The notes beneath the pieces were generated by a model. It was not told where the DNA came from. It saw nothing but the letters and a program-made list of their open reading frames with translations, and ran no database searches. The translations under genes were made by a program, and so were the position numbers. Positions 44,534 to 52,455 of a DNA stretch of 64,000 nucleotides are shown piece after piece (position 1 is the first letter of the stretch; each line of letters starts with the position of its first letter). The stretch comes from Bacteriovoracaceae bacterium (GTDB lineage Bacteria > Bdellovibrionota > Bacteriovoracia > Bacteriovoracales > Bacteriovoracaceae). Where the stretch lies: contig JAMPXB010000014.1 of the NCBI GenBank assembly GCA_023701435.1, positions 1-64,000 of the forward strand, given 5' to 3'.

Positions 44534-45982
44534 ATGGATCTCTCGAATCTCATCTCGCAAGAGGAGTTGATTAAGCGCAGCTCACAAATTAAGAAAGTTT
44601 TCTTCTACCGCATTTGTGGTGCAGGAATGGGGCCTGCTGCGGTTTTGGTAAAGCAGGCCGGCTTTGATGTGCATGGTGCTGATTCTGCTTTCTACCCACC
44701 GATGAGTACCTTCCTTGAGACAACCGGAATCCCTTTGTTCAAATTAGAAGAAGCCACTCCTGAATTTTTAAAACAATATGATTTGATAGTTGTAGGGAAC
44801 TCGGTTTCTGGTAAATCAGATGCCGCCCGCATGTTGGAACAAGTTGGCGTTCCTTTCACTTCATTTCCCTCGGCTCTGGGATCTTTAGTACTGAAAGAAA
44901 AAAATGTAGTCGGGATTGCCGGAACTCACGGTAAGACGACCACTACATTTTTCATGACACAGATGCTGGAGAAACTGGGACAGAATCCGGGTTATCTGGT
45001 TGGTGGTATTATTGAAGGTCGTGAGCCGGCGAAGCTAGGAGATAAATATTTTGTCATTGAAAGTGATGAGTATGATTCTGCTTATTTTCATAAAATTTCA
45101 AAATTTAGATTATATGAATTAAAAAATATGATTCTGACCTCATTGGAATTTGATCATGCTGATATTTTTTCATCGGTTGAAAAAATTGAAGATGAATTCA
45201 GGGACGTGATCCCGGGAATGAAATCAACCCTGATTTTCAATCAGGAATATGCATCAGCCATGAAACTTTACCATGATTACTCGGGCAAAAACCCAGGTCA
45301 GAAATGGTGCCTCTATGGTGAAGGTTCTGAAATAGGTCCTCATGATGTGAAAACTTTTGAAAATGGTTCAAGCTTCACCATCAAGTGGAAAGGTGAGAAG
45401 GTTCCGTTTACTTCCAGTGTTGTCGGTCAGCATAACGTGCTCAATCTGGCGAGTTGTGTGATCTTCCTTTTGGCGGAAGGTTTCAGTGTTCCAGAGATAC
45501 AAAAAGCCTCCTTAGAAATTGGAATGGTTAAGCGCCGTCAGGAAGTTCGCGGAAAATACAAAGACATGATTGTGATTGATGATTTTGCCCATCATCCACG
45601 CGCCATTACAGTTACTTTGGATGCGATCCGTGCACGCTTTAAAAACAAGAAAATCATAACCATTTTTGAGCCTATTTCGGCCACTGCCCGAAGTGCCATT
45701 TTCCAGAATGAATTCAGGGATTCATTGGCCCTTTCAGATAAGGTGATTATTGCTAAGGCGAGCATCCCGACCACCGCACTTGGCGGCAAAGACCTGGATG
45801 TTGATCAACTGGCAAAAGAAATCGGGGAAAAAGGAAAACCGACCATTTGCGTTTCCAAGCTTGAAGATCTCAGGCATTCAATCGATCAATTCACAGATAA
45901 AGATTCTGTGCTTTTAGTATTAAGTAATAGGACCTGTTTAGGACTGTGGGAGTCTAGTTTTGTTCAAGAACTCAAGTCTTAA
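44534..45982 (+). CDS. mpl: UDP-N-acetylmuramate:L-Ala-gamma-D-Glu-meso-Dap ligase
   Basis: Mpl reattaches the recycled murein tripeptide to UDP-MurNAc. The 482-aa protein opens with the Mur-ligase N-domain (RICGAGMGPAAVLVKQAGFDVHGAD), has the ATP P-loop GIAGTHGKTTTTF near residue 135, the ESDEYDSAYF stretch typical of Mpl and LASCVIFLLAEGF. The length is right for Mpl and not MurC, whose N-domain motif (GIGGIGM) is absent. An enzyme that recovers peptides fits a bacterium with several wall hydrolases. AAGGA lies before the ATG. Confidence 0.92.
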   Translation: MDLSNLISQEELIKRSSQIKKVFFYRICGAGMGPAAVLVKQAGFDVHGADSAFYPPMSTFLETTGIPLFKLEEATPEFLKQYDLIVVGNSVSGKSDAARMLEQVGVPFTSFPSALGSLVLKEKNVVGIAGTHGKTTTTFFMTQMLEKLGQNPGYLVGGIIEGREPAKLGDKYFVIESDEYDSAYFHKISKFRLYELKNMILTSLEFDHADIFSSVEKIEDEFRDVIPGMKSTLIFNQEYASAMKLYHDYSGKNPGQKWCLYGEGSEIGPHDVKTFENGSSFTIKWKGEKVPFTSSVVGQHNVLNLASCVIFLLAEGFSVPEIQKASLEIGMVKRRQEVRGKYKDMIVIDDFAHHPRAITVTLDAIRARFKNKKIITIFEPISATARSAIFQNEFRDSLALSDKVIIAKASIPTTALGGKDLDVDQLAKEIGEKGKPTICVSKLEDLRHSIDQFTDKDSVLLVLSNRTCLGLWESSFVQELKS

Positions 45983-47684
45983 GGTTCTTTACCTTACACT
46001 TTTTTGTTTCTCTTTTAATTCCTGTGCCCATTCTGTGAAATGGGAGGGGAAGATGAATGACCATGTTTCATCTTATTTAAAGGCATTGAAAAAATTCAAT
46101 ACCAATATTTGCGTGCCCAAAGCAGAAAGTCTCTTTGAGGAGTATTTGCGGGCCTACCGCGGCCAGGGTTATTGGATTCCTGAACTGAATGAAGATGTGG
46201 ATGTTGAAACCATCAAATCCCTGTTGCCTCAGATGGAAAAGAAACTGGCCTGGATTAAAGAACAAAAAGAATCTGTTAAGAAGAAAACTTTTCCTTCGGC
46301 TACATTGACCGCTGAGACTAAAAACATCTTAAGTCGTCTCCTGAACTTAAAGAAAGATGAACTAAGTGATGAGGAAGCGAAGAAGGTAAAATCGCGCCAG
46401 GAATCATTAAGGCTTTTGGGATCGTTATTAAAGTCCTATGAAGCACTGATTAAGAAGGTTTCATTTCTTTCTAATTTTCAGTATCCGGTTGATCACCTGA
46501 AGAACCGAAAAGTTCATGAAGGATTTCGGGACAAAGAGGATACTGAGTCAATCAGGATCTCCAATTACACTTTTCTTTACCGTAAGCTTTTAGAAGATGG
46601 GGCCTACAATAAAGATCACACTGGTTCTGATATCTATCTGCGAACCACCCTTGATACTCTTCACTATGAATTAAAGTCCCACGGCTTTTATCTGACTGAA
46701 GATGCTCGTTACGATCTGGACTTTGTCCTGTCAAAAATTGAATCCGAACTTTCCAAAGGCAAGGACCGTATTCTGGAGAGACTGACTGAATGGGAAGAGA
46801 GGACCCAGCGGACCCGTGACTTTTATGCTTCCCTTACTCTTCCGCAAAACCAGGTTCCTTCTATCGCCGGAGATAGAACCAGCACTCCTAACCGTCAGTT
46901 GATACGGGAACACAATCAAGCCGCCAATCGCTTAAAAGAATTCGTCTATAAAAAACAAGCTGAAGTCTATAAGTACTGGCTTAATCAGCCCGAACTGACT
47001 CGTGCCATTTTTGTGCTGGAAACTATCCTACTTAATGAAGTGGGGGGGGTCGATGGTGATGAAGCCTTGGAACGCATGGACGTCGCCCGGGTCGTCATGA
47101 ATCGTCTCGATAAACCGAAATATCTTTCTATCGGTAAAAAAGAATTCATCTATCCTTATCTCAAAGAAGTAACAACTGACTTCCATCTAAAAAATGAAAC
47201 CTGGTTGAATGCGCTCTTTAAGCAAGGTGAGTTTTCATTCACGTATTATTACATGAGTGGAGTGGCCAAAATTTTCTGCTCGGATATGGCCCCCAATGCC
47301 AAACGCCTCCGCCAGAAAAATATAGAGATTGCTTTGCAGGTTCTGAAGGAAGGCAACACATCTTTTAAAACGACCCGCTATTTTTCCCGGGCCAGTATGA
47401 TTGGCAGAATTCATATGGATTCTATCTGGGAAGACTATGTCCCATATCCGGAACGACCAGGTCTTTTGGCCGAAGGGCAAAAGCAACTGTTAAAAGCCTT
47501 CAACAAGGGCGACTACACCTATTTATATTCTTTTAAAGACCCCGCCTTTGAGTTGTATCAGGTGGTGGAGATCAATGGTAAGAATTATGCCTTGGGTGAT
47601 AAAAAGGGTGTGAAGCTCTTTTTTAGTCATCGAAATCCTCACTATTTTAAATACTTCACTAAAACTGAAACGAGTCCTCAGTAG
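45960..47684 (+). CDS. Lipoprotein, possible SleB-like wall hydrolase
   Basis: TTG at 45960 starts a lipoprotein signal (VLYLTLFCFSFNSC) with lipobox FNSC near residue 22, and GGGAG stands seven bases before it. The gene overlaps mpl by 23 bp, so translation is coupled. The 574-aa product is charged and helical up to about residue 350. Further on, ETILLNEVGGVDGDEALERMDVARVVMNRLDKPKYL echoes the start of SleB-type cell-wall hydrolases (E.RGE...... AVA.VVLNR), and TRYFSRASMIG could be the later motif. This is a weak resemblance. Coupling with mpl fits a role in murein turnover. Confidence 0.7.
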   Translation: MFKNSSLKVLYLTLFCFSFNSCAHSVKWEGKMNDHVSSYLKALKKFNTNICVPKAESLFEEYLRAYRGQGYWIPELNEDVDVETIKSLLPQMEKKLAWIKEQKESVKKKTFPSATLTAETKNILSRLLNLKKDELSDEEAKKVKSRQESLRLLGSLLKSYEALIKKVSFLSNFQYPVDHLKNRKVHEGFRDKEDTESIRISNYTFLYRKLLEDGAYNKDHTGSDIYLRTTLDTLHYELKSHGFYLTEDARYDLDFVLSKIESELSKGKDRILERLTEWEERTQRTRDFYASLTLPQNQVPSIAGDRTSTPNRQLIREHNQAANRLKEFVYKKQAEVYKYWLNQPELTRAIFVLETILLNEVGGVDGDEALERMDVARVVMNRLDKPKYLSIGKKEFIYPYLKEVTTDFHLKNETWLNALFKQGEFSFTYYYMSGVAKIFCSDMAPNAKRLRQKNIEIALQVLKEGNTSFKTTRYFSRASMIGRIHMDSIWEDYVPYPERPGLLAEGQKQLLKAFNKGDYTYLYSFKDPAFELYQVVEINGKNYALGDKKGVKLFFSHRNPHYFKYFTKTETSPQ

Positions 47685-47722
47685 TTGTCTTTTATTTAAG
47701 AGTAAATAATCCCAAAATTCTT

Positions 47723-47751
47723 TTGATAAATTGCAGCAACCGGGGTATAAA
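47723..47751 (+). promoter_or_regulatory. Sigma-70-type promoter of metK
   Basis: TTGATA (47723-47728), a 17-base spacer and TATAAA (47746-47751), about 50 bases before the metK ATG. The leader that remains is too short for a SAM riboswitch, and no such structure is seen. Confidence 0.7.
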
Positions 47752-47801
47752 TCGCCAACCCTATTAGATTATTATTTGTTTAGATACCAGGAGCTACGCT
47801 T

Positions 47802-48965
47802 ATGTTGAAAGATTATATGTTTACCTCTGAATCAGTAACTGAAGGTCACCCGGATAAAATCGCGGACCAAGTTTCTGATGCAATCTTGGATGCAATGCTT
47901 AGCCAAGATCCTAAATCACGTGTTGCCTGTGAAACACTTATTACAACTGGTTTAGTAGTTGTAGCGGGTGAGATCACTACGGGTGCCAACGTTGATATCA
48001 ACGAAACAGTTCGTAAAACTATCCGTAAAATCGGTTATGACCATTCTGATAAAGGCTTTGATGCCAATACTTGCGGCGTTTCAATCGCTGTAGGTAAGCA
48101 ATCTCAGGATATCGCTGTTGGTGTAAACGAAGGCGAAGGTAAGTTCCTTGACCAAGGTGCTGGTGACCAGGGTCTTATGTTTGGTTATGCCATCAATGAA
48201 ACTGAATCTTTCATGCCGATGACTATCGATCTTTCTCACCGTTTGGCCAAGCGCCTTGCAGAAGTTCGCCACAACGGAACTCTGAAAGACCTTCGCGCTG
48301 ATGGTAAAACTCAAGTTACTGCTCAGTACATTGATGGAAAGCTTTCTCGTTTGGATGCGATCGTTGTTTCTACTCAGCACGCTGAGAGCATGACTCAAAA
48401 ACAAATTGAAGAAGGGATCATGGAAGAAGTCATTAAGAAGACTGTTCCATCTCACTTGATCGATAAAAATACTAAATACTTCATTAACCCAACTGGCCGT
48501 TTCGTTATCGGCGGACCAATGGGTGACTGCGGTCTGACTGGCCGTAAAATTATCGTTGATACTTACGGTGGTCACGGCGCTCACGGCGGTGGAGCTTTCT
48601 CTGGTAAAGATCCTTCAAAGGTTGACCGTTCAGCTGCCTATGCTGCCCGTCACATTGCCAAGAACGTAGTAGCTGCTGGTCTTGCTGACCGCGCTCTGGT
48701 TCAAGTTGCTTACGCCATTGGTGTTGCTAAACCTATGTCACTTTTGATCGATACTTTTGGTACAGCTAAAGTTGATGAAGCAAAACTTACGGTTGCAATC
48801 AACGAACTTTTCGATATGAGACCTAAGGCCATCATTCAGCGTCTGGATCTTCTTCGTCCAATTTACTCTGAGACAGCAGCTTACGGACACTTTGGCCGTA
48901 CTTCTGCTCAAGGCTTCACTTGGGAAAGACTGGATATGGTTGATGCCCTTAAAGGCTTTTTCTAA
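47802..48965 (+). CDS. metK: S-adenosylmethionine synthase
   Basis: MetK makes SAM from methionine and ATP, with pyrophosphate and phosphate as products. The 387-aa protein has [21 protein letters not shown] at the N-terminus, [12 protein letters not shown] near residue 120, [21 protein letters not shown] near residue 260 and the C-terminal [12 protein letters not shown]. It is complete and strongly conserved. CAGGAG precedes the ATG. It has its own promoter and a strong terminator, and feeds the SAM-dependent RNA methyltransferases in this window among others. Confidence 0.98.
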   Translation: MLKDYMFTSESVTEGHPDKIADQVSDAILDAMLSQDPKSRVACETLITTGLVVVAGEITTGANVDINETVRKTIRKIGYDHSDKGFDANTCGVSIAVGKQSQDIAVGVNEGEGKFLDQGAGDQGLMFGYAINETESFMPMTIDLSHRLAKRLAEVRHNGTLKDLRADGKTQVTAQYIDGKLSRLDAIVVSTQHAESMTQKQIEEGIMEEVIKKTVPSHLIDKNTKYFINPTGRFVIGGPMGDCGLTGRKIIVDTYGGHGAHGGGAFSGKDPSKVDRSAAYAARHIAKNVVAAGLADRALVQVAYAIGVAKPMSLLIDTFGTAKVDEAKLTVAINELFDMRPKAIIQRLDLLRPIYSETAAYGHFGRTSAQGFTWERLDMVDALKGFF

Positions 48966-48975
48966 ACAAAACAAT

Positions 48976-49004
48976 AAGGCCCCTTTTCAGGGGCCTTTTT
49001 TTTT
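48976..49004 (+). terminator. Rho-independent terminator after metK
   Basis: AAGGCCCC, loop TTTTCA, GGGGCCTT continuing as an unbroken T tract (48996-49004), 10 bases after the stop. Confidence 0.95.
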
Positions 49005-49039
49005 ACCCATAAATATTATTTCGATTTAAACTAGCATCT

Positions 49040-49270
49040 ATGCAAGAAATCTATTTTCTGGCCCGCCATACGCCTTTTTGGGCCGTCCCGTTGATTGTTT
49101 TGGGGGGCGAGTTTGCCTATTTATTCTGGTTAAAAAGAAGAAAAGCCTCTGTTTTTTTATGCCTGATTATTGTCCTGATTGGTCTTTCGGCGACTTCTTT
49201 TTACATCTGGGCCGGAGGTCCGGAAAAATCGGTGAAGTTTATCAAAACGCTGCATCGCAATTCACAATAA
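49040..49270 (+). CDS. Small membrane protein, 76 aa
   Basis: The ORF predicts two membrane helices, PFWAVPLIVLGGEFAYLFWL and ASVFLCLIIVLIGLSATSFYIWA, joined by a basic loop KRRK, with a short charged tail. There is no Shine-Dalgarno before the ATG, and a TAAACT 10-15 bases upstream could be a -10 element, so the message may be nearly leaderless. The overlapping frame at 49078 is a shadow. Its position between a terminator and a regulator gene gives no hint of function. Unknown family. Confidence 0.55.
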   Translation: MQEIYFLARHTPFWAVPLIVLGGEFAYLFWLKRRKASVFLCLIIVLIGLSATSFYIWAGGPEKSVKFIKTLHRNSQ

Positions 49271-49289
49271 GCGTCCTTCAAAAATTGTC

Positions 49290-49377
49290 TTACAATTGAC
49301 ACCTATAAATTAAGTTTAGGAAATCATTAAGAAAAGATGGGGTCTGAAAATTGACACTAAGACTCGGTCAATTGTAA
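49290..49377. promoter_or_regulatory. AATTGAC repeat array before the sigma-54 regulator
   Basis: TTACAATTGAC (49290-49300) and GTCAATTGTAA (49367-49377) are perfect inverted copies 66 bases apart, and AATTGACAC appears twice in direct orientation (49294-49302 and 49349-49357). The region leads to the regulator gene, so it may be an operator, perhaps autoregulatory. No sigma-54 -24/-12 element is visible. Confidence 0.5.
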
Positions 49378-49399
49378 ATTGGATTTCTTCGGAGGATCT

Positions 49400-50914
49400 A
49401 TGGACGACATGAATTTCCTGCATCAAAGCTTTGATGGATCACTTCTGGCGAATTTTCCGCCCATTATTGTCGTTGAAGACGATAAACTTTTGGGGCTCTC
49501 CCTTAAAAAATATCTCGAGCAGACTTTGAAATTAAAAGTCATGCTATTTTCTAGTTCAGAAGAATGTCTGAATTATTTCGGCCAGTCTCATCCCAAAGAA
49601 ACACCATTCTGTCTGGTGACTGACATCAGTCTGGAACAGGGATCTGACGGTCTGCTGTTAATTGATATTTTAAAAGACCGTGGATTTGAATTTGTATCAA
49701 TTGCCATGACTGGTTTTGCCAGTGTTGAGACCGCCATTGCTGCCACAAAAAAAGGTGTTTTTCACTACCTCACTAAACCTTTTGAGTTAGAGAATTTAAA
49801 GAAGCTGGTCATTCAGGCCCTGCAAACCAAGCTCTCTACTGTTTTCCCTAGAGAGATCATTAGTGAAGGTGAGGGTGTATTTACTGAGTCCCACCGGGCC
49901 CGCATCCCGTCTAAATTAAAGATTGATCGTCCGACGGTAGAAGATCAATTTGAAGGCATGATCGGCCGCTCAAGGGCGATGAAAGACGTTTTCGAGCGTA
50001 TCGGTAAAGTCGCTAAAACTGATTCTACTATATTGATCATGGGACCTTCGGGAACCGGCAAAGAATTGGTGGCTTCGGCCATCCACCGCCTCTCCAGTCG
50101 CGGTCAGAAAAATCGTGTTTCCGTGAACTGTGGTGCCATTCCAGGTGAACTTCTGGAGAGTGAGCTCTTTGGTCATGTCAAAGGTGCCTTCACAGGAGCA
50201 ATTTCCACCCGTAAAGGCCGTTTTGAAATGGCCCAAGGTGGGACGATCTTTTTAGACGAAATCGGTGATATGCCCCAGCTTCTGCAGGTAAAACTGCTAA
50301 GAGTTCTGCAAGAGCGTCAGATTGAGCCAGTAGGTTCTTCTGAAAATGTTCATATTGATGTCAGGGTCATTGCTGCGACCCATAGGGACCTGGAAAAGGC
50401 CGTTCAGGAAGGTAAGTTCCGCGAGGATTTATTTTATCGCTTGAATGTCATTCCGATCAGGATGCCGGCGTTGAAAGAGCGGCGTGAAGATATTCCTCTG
50501 CTTATCTCTCACTTTCTGGACCGATTTGTTTCTGCTGATAGATCCAATGAAATTAGCTTTTCATCGCTGACGATGGATCTTCTGATGGGCTATGACTGGC
50601 CTGGAAACGTCCGCGAGTTGGAGAATGTCATTGAGCGACTGGTTATTCTGCGGGGAGGAAACGAAATTCTCCCAGAAGACCTGCCGGCCAAAATCTTCCG
50701 CTCTAATCCACTGGCGACGAATCAATATAAGACCCTTTTTGAACTGCCCGAAGTAGGGGTAGATCTTAAACAGATCCTATCTGACATTGAAGACTCTTTA
50801 ATCAGACAGGCCATGAACCGTACTCAGGGAAATAAGAATCAGGCTTCCAAGCTGTTGACCCTGAATCGAACTACTCTGATTGAGAAAATGAAAAAGAAAA
50901 ACTTAGAAATCTAA
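49400..50914 (+). CDS. Sigma-54-dependent NtrC-family response regulator
   Basis: The ATG at 49400 has GGAGGA just upstream and is preferred to the TTG at 49379. The 504-aa protein has a receiver domain at residues 20-140 (VVEDDK, phospho-acceptor Asp75 in LVTDIS, AMTG, LTKPF), an AAA+ domain with [10 protein letters not shown], the sigma-54 contact loop GAFTGA in [12 protein letters not shown], Walker [12 protein letters not shown], and a C-terminal Fis-type helix-turn-helix ([20 protein letters not shown]). It is a complete activator of sigma-54 promoters. No kinase gene is adjacent; a flagellar role (FlrC/FleR-like) is possible but not shown. Confidence 0.93.
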   Translation: MDDMNFLHQSFDGSLLANFPPIIVVEDDKLLGLSLKKYLEQTLKLKVMLFSSSEECLNYFGQSHPKETPFCLVTDISLEQGSDGLLLIDILKDRGFEFVSIAMTGFASVETAIAATKKGVFHYLTKPFELENLKKLVIQALQTKLSTVFPREIISEGEGVFTESHRARIPSKLKIDRPTVEDQFEGMIGRSRAMKDVFERIGKVAKTDSTILIMGPSGTGKELVASAIHRLSSRGQKNRVSVNCGAIPGELLESELFGHVKGAFTGAISTRKGRFEMAQGGTIFLDEIGDMPQLLQVKLLRVLQERQIEPVGSSENVHIDVRVIAATHRDLEKAVQEGKFREDLFYRLNVIPIRMPALKERREDIPLLISHFLDRFVSADRSNEISFSSLTMDLLMGYDWPGNVRELENVIERLVILRGGNEILPEDLPAKIFRSNPLATNQYKTLFELPEVGVDLKQILSDIEDSLIRQAMNRTQGNKNQASKLLTLNRTTLIEKMKKKNLEI

Positions 50915-50919
50915 AACTC

Positions 50920-50952
50920 CAAGTGCTTCACCACACAAGAGTGAAGCACTTG
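50920..50952 (+). terminator. Hairpin after the response regulator gene
   Basis: CAAGTGCTTCAC pairs perfectly with GTGAAGCACTTG around CACACAAGA, a few bases after the stop. There is no T tract, so it is either a factor-assisted terminator or an mRNA 3' end stabiliser. Confidence 0.5.
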
Positions 50953-51016
50953 ATCTGCTACAAAAAAATCATCACATTAAAACTTATCATCGTCCGATAA
51001 GAGCCAAAACGCACCT

Positions 51017-51045
51017 TTGACGAAAGTTTACAACTCCATTAGCCT
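51017..51045 (+). promoter_or_regulatory. Promoter of the 23-aa peptide gene
   Basis: TTGACG, 17-base spacer, TAGCCT. The -35 lies in GCACCTTTGAC (51011-51021), an 11-base word that recurs at the -35 of the 52002 gene (51929-51939). Confidence 0.5.
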
Positions 51046-51067
51046 TAAAAAAAATGGAGAAATGCCT

Positions 51068-51139
51068 ATGAATTATGTTCTATGGGTTTGCTTTGTCATG
51101 CTCTCATTTCTGGTGATGAGTTTAAGTTTCATCAATTAA
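51068..51139 (+). CDS. 23-aa hydrophobic peptide
   Basis: ATG at 51068 with GGAG eight bases before it opens a 23-codon frame, MNYVLWVCFVMLSFLVMSLSFIN, ending in TAA at 51137. It would span the membrane once and has no charge inside the hydrophobic core. The Shine-Dalgarno is part of a small hairpin (CTCCATT 51034-51040 with AATGGAG 51053-51059). A matching promoter is placed correctly. Too short for the ORF track; could be a small membrane regulator, a type I toxin-like peptide or chance. Confidence 0.4.
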   Translation: MNYVLWVCFVMLSFLVMSLSFIN

Positions 51140-51213
51140 AGATGAAAACTTAATTGGGTACAAAGATTTCAATCAACATCTCTTTACTTGTTTTTATAAC
51201 CTAAAAATCTCCC

Positions 51214-51219
51214 TATACT
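51214..51219 (+). promoter_or_regulatory. TATACT, likely -10 element of the 51252 gene
   Basis: TATACT lies 33 bases before the TTG start. The upstream -35 region is only T-rich, so this half of the promoter is weak or needs an activator. Confidence 0.35.
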
Positions 51220-51251
51220 TCGGGCCTCTTAACTAAACTAAGGAGGACCCT

Positions 51252-51668
51252 TTGAAAAAGTTAATTCTAGCCATCACTTTATTAGCTTCTATGGCAGCAT
51301 CAGCAGGAGAGCTTAAGGTTCTCGATTTGCCTTCTTCTGCCTTGGCCCATGGGCATGTTACGACGCGCTTTGAAATCAATCAATCCGAGGGAACAGCTGG
51401 AGTCTCTGCCACTGTAACCAAAAGAAGACCAGGTCGTGCCGGAGGTTCTAATTATACGAAAACCTTTGAAAAAGAAGTGCCTGAACTAAGCATGGTTGGT
51501 GGAACACTCTCTTTGAATGTAGATGGTGTTTCAGTGGTGTGCGGTACGATGGGAGTCACTCGTATCTTTAAGCGTCCTATTTTAAATCTCAATGGCAATT
51601 GTGATTTAGAAACGAGACGAATTCGGAATGCTGAAGGCAGAAGGTATCAGCTCTTTATTAAGTATTAG
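51252..51668 (+). CDS. Small secreted protein, paralogue of 52002
   Basis: TTG at 51252 is the start, with AGGAGG eight bases upstream. The 138-aa precursor has a signal peptide (KLILAITLLASMAASA, then GELKV). The mature part of about 120 residues shares its whole length with the 52002 product: GELKV..., HGHV.T.FE.N..EGTAGVSAT, VPELSMVG, CGTMGVT and LNGNC. Two cysteines, in VVCGTMG and GNCDL, can pair. It appears beta-rich. Function unknown; it is a tandem duplicate, with its own terminator and a probable promoter. Confidence 0.75.
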   Translation: MKKLILAITLLASMAASAGELKVLDLPSSALAHGHVTTRFEINQSEGTAGVSATVTKRRPGRAGGSNYTKTFEKEVPELSMVGGTLSLNVDGVSVVCGTMGVTRIFKRPILNLNGNCDLETRRIRNAEGRRYQLFIKY

Positions 51669-51677
51669 AAAAACATG

Positions 51678-51707
51678 GAATGCCTCGTTCAAGGGGCATT
51701 CTTTTTT
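51678..51707 (+). terminator. Rho-independent terminator after 51252
   Basis: GAATGCCTC, loop GTTCAA, GGGGCATTC (one T-G pair), then six T residues, nine bases after the stop codon. Confidence 0.9.
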
Positions 51708-51934
51708 GGAGAGCGTAGCATTGTTGTTGCTGCGGTTTTAGCGAGTAAAACTTATAAGCTTGAGTCCCTCCGTTATGAATTTGTAATCCATTTCCGGTTT
51801 CAAATGAAAGATTTTTCGACTGTAGATGAGTCCAATATTTTGCTCTAGATGAATCTTTACTTCCAGTTACAGGCAGAAACCAAATCAACGAGTCTACCTC
51901 CTGTTTCGACTTTTTACAGTGTCAAAAAGCACCT

Positions 51935-51963
51935 TTGACAGCTTTTTTTAACTTCTCTAATTT
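51935..51963 (+). promoter_or_regulatory. Promoter of the 52002 gene
   Basis: TTGACA, 17-base T-rich spacer, TAATTT, 38 bases before the ATG. The -35 is contained in GCACCTTTGAC, shared with the promoter at 51011. Confidence 0.7.
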
Positions 51964-52001
51964 CCGCTTCAACGAAATTTAAACCCTTTGAGAAGGCCCC
52001 G

Positions 52002-52415
52002 ATGAAAAGATTGGTTTTAGTTACAAGTTTATTTGCTTCTTTAGCCGTTTCAGCTGGCGAGCTGAAAGTAAATGATGTGCCTTCTACAAAAATGCCTTAC
52101 GGACACGTTAACACTCAATTTGAAGTTAACCTTCAAGAGGGTACAGCAGGTGTTTCTGCTACTTTTAAGAAAGTAAGACCTCGCAAGTACTCTCGTATTC
52201 AAGTTACAAGCTTTGAAGCAATCGTTCCTGAGCTTTCTATGGTTGGTAATGATCTGATACTTGATGTTGATGGTTCATCAATCACTTGTGGAACAATGGG
52301 TGTAACTAATGTTTTTAAGCTTCCAGCGTTGAAGTTAAACGGAAACTGCTTACTCGAGTCAAAAAGAGTTAAAACTGCTAAAGGCAAACGCTTTCAAGTT
52401 GTTGTTAAGTACTAA
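52002..52415 (+). CDS. Small secreted protein, paralogue of 51252
   Basis: A 137-aa precursor with signal peptide KRLVLVTSLFASLAVSA and mature start GELKVNDVP, closely matching the 51252 product along its length. It keeps both cysteines (TCGTMGVT and GNCLL). It uses more restricted codons (GCT, GGT, GTT, CTT) than its twin, so it is probably the more strongly expressed copy, in line with its better promoter. The C-terminus KRFQVVVKY is beta-like. Function unknown. Confidence 0.78.
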   Translation: MKRLVLVTSLFASLAVSAGELKVNDVPSTKMPYGHVNTQFEVNLQEGTAGVSATFKKVRPRKYSRIQVTSFEAIVPELSMVGNDLILDVDGSSITCGTMGVTNVFKLPALKLNGNCLLESKRVKTAKGKRFQVVVKY

Positions 52416-52431
52416 TAAAAAAATAGATGAA

Positions 52432-52455
52432 TTGCCTCCGCTTCGGGAGGCAATC
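52432..52455. terminator. Bidirectional terminator between 52002 and mlaD
   Basis: ATTGCCTCC, loop GCTTCG, GGAGGCAAT. On the minus strand it is followed, after a few bases, by a T7 run, so it ends the mla operon; on the plus strand it lies 16 bases after the 52002 stop, without a T tract. Confidence 0.75.

Larger units (their letters stand above)
50915..51251. other. 337-base region with hairpins, two promoters and a tiny ORF
   Basis: It holds a 12-bp inverted repeat at 50920-50952, a 6-bp inverted repeat CTTATC/GATAAG at 50983-51001, a TTGACG-N17-TAGCCT promoter at 51017-51045, a 23-codon ORF at 51068-51139, and a TATACT -10-like element at 51214-51219 for the 51252 gene. The separate parts are given in their own entries. 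Confidence 0.6.
51669..52001. other. 333-base spacer between the paralogues
   Basis: The first 40 bases hold the terminator at 51678-51707. About 220 bases (51710-51930) show no ORF with a ribosome-binding site and no strong structure on either strand. The last part carries the promoter at 51935-51963 and the leader of the 52002 gene. Confidence 0.6.

Noticed and set aside
47752-47801. Possible SAM riboswitch in the metK leader
   Set aside because: Only about 50 bases separate the promoter from the ATG, with no nested stems or terminator.
49078-49299. Alternative frame over the small membrane protein
   Set aside because: Shifted reading of the 49040 ORF; produces no sensible membrane topology and starts within the first helix.
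51658-51888. Minus-strand 76-aa ORF between the two secreted paralogues
   Set aside because: It overlaps the terminator of the plus-strand gene, has no ribosome-binding site and its sequence looks random (Q-rich, no fold).
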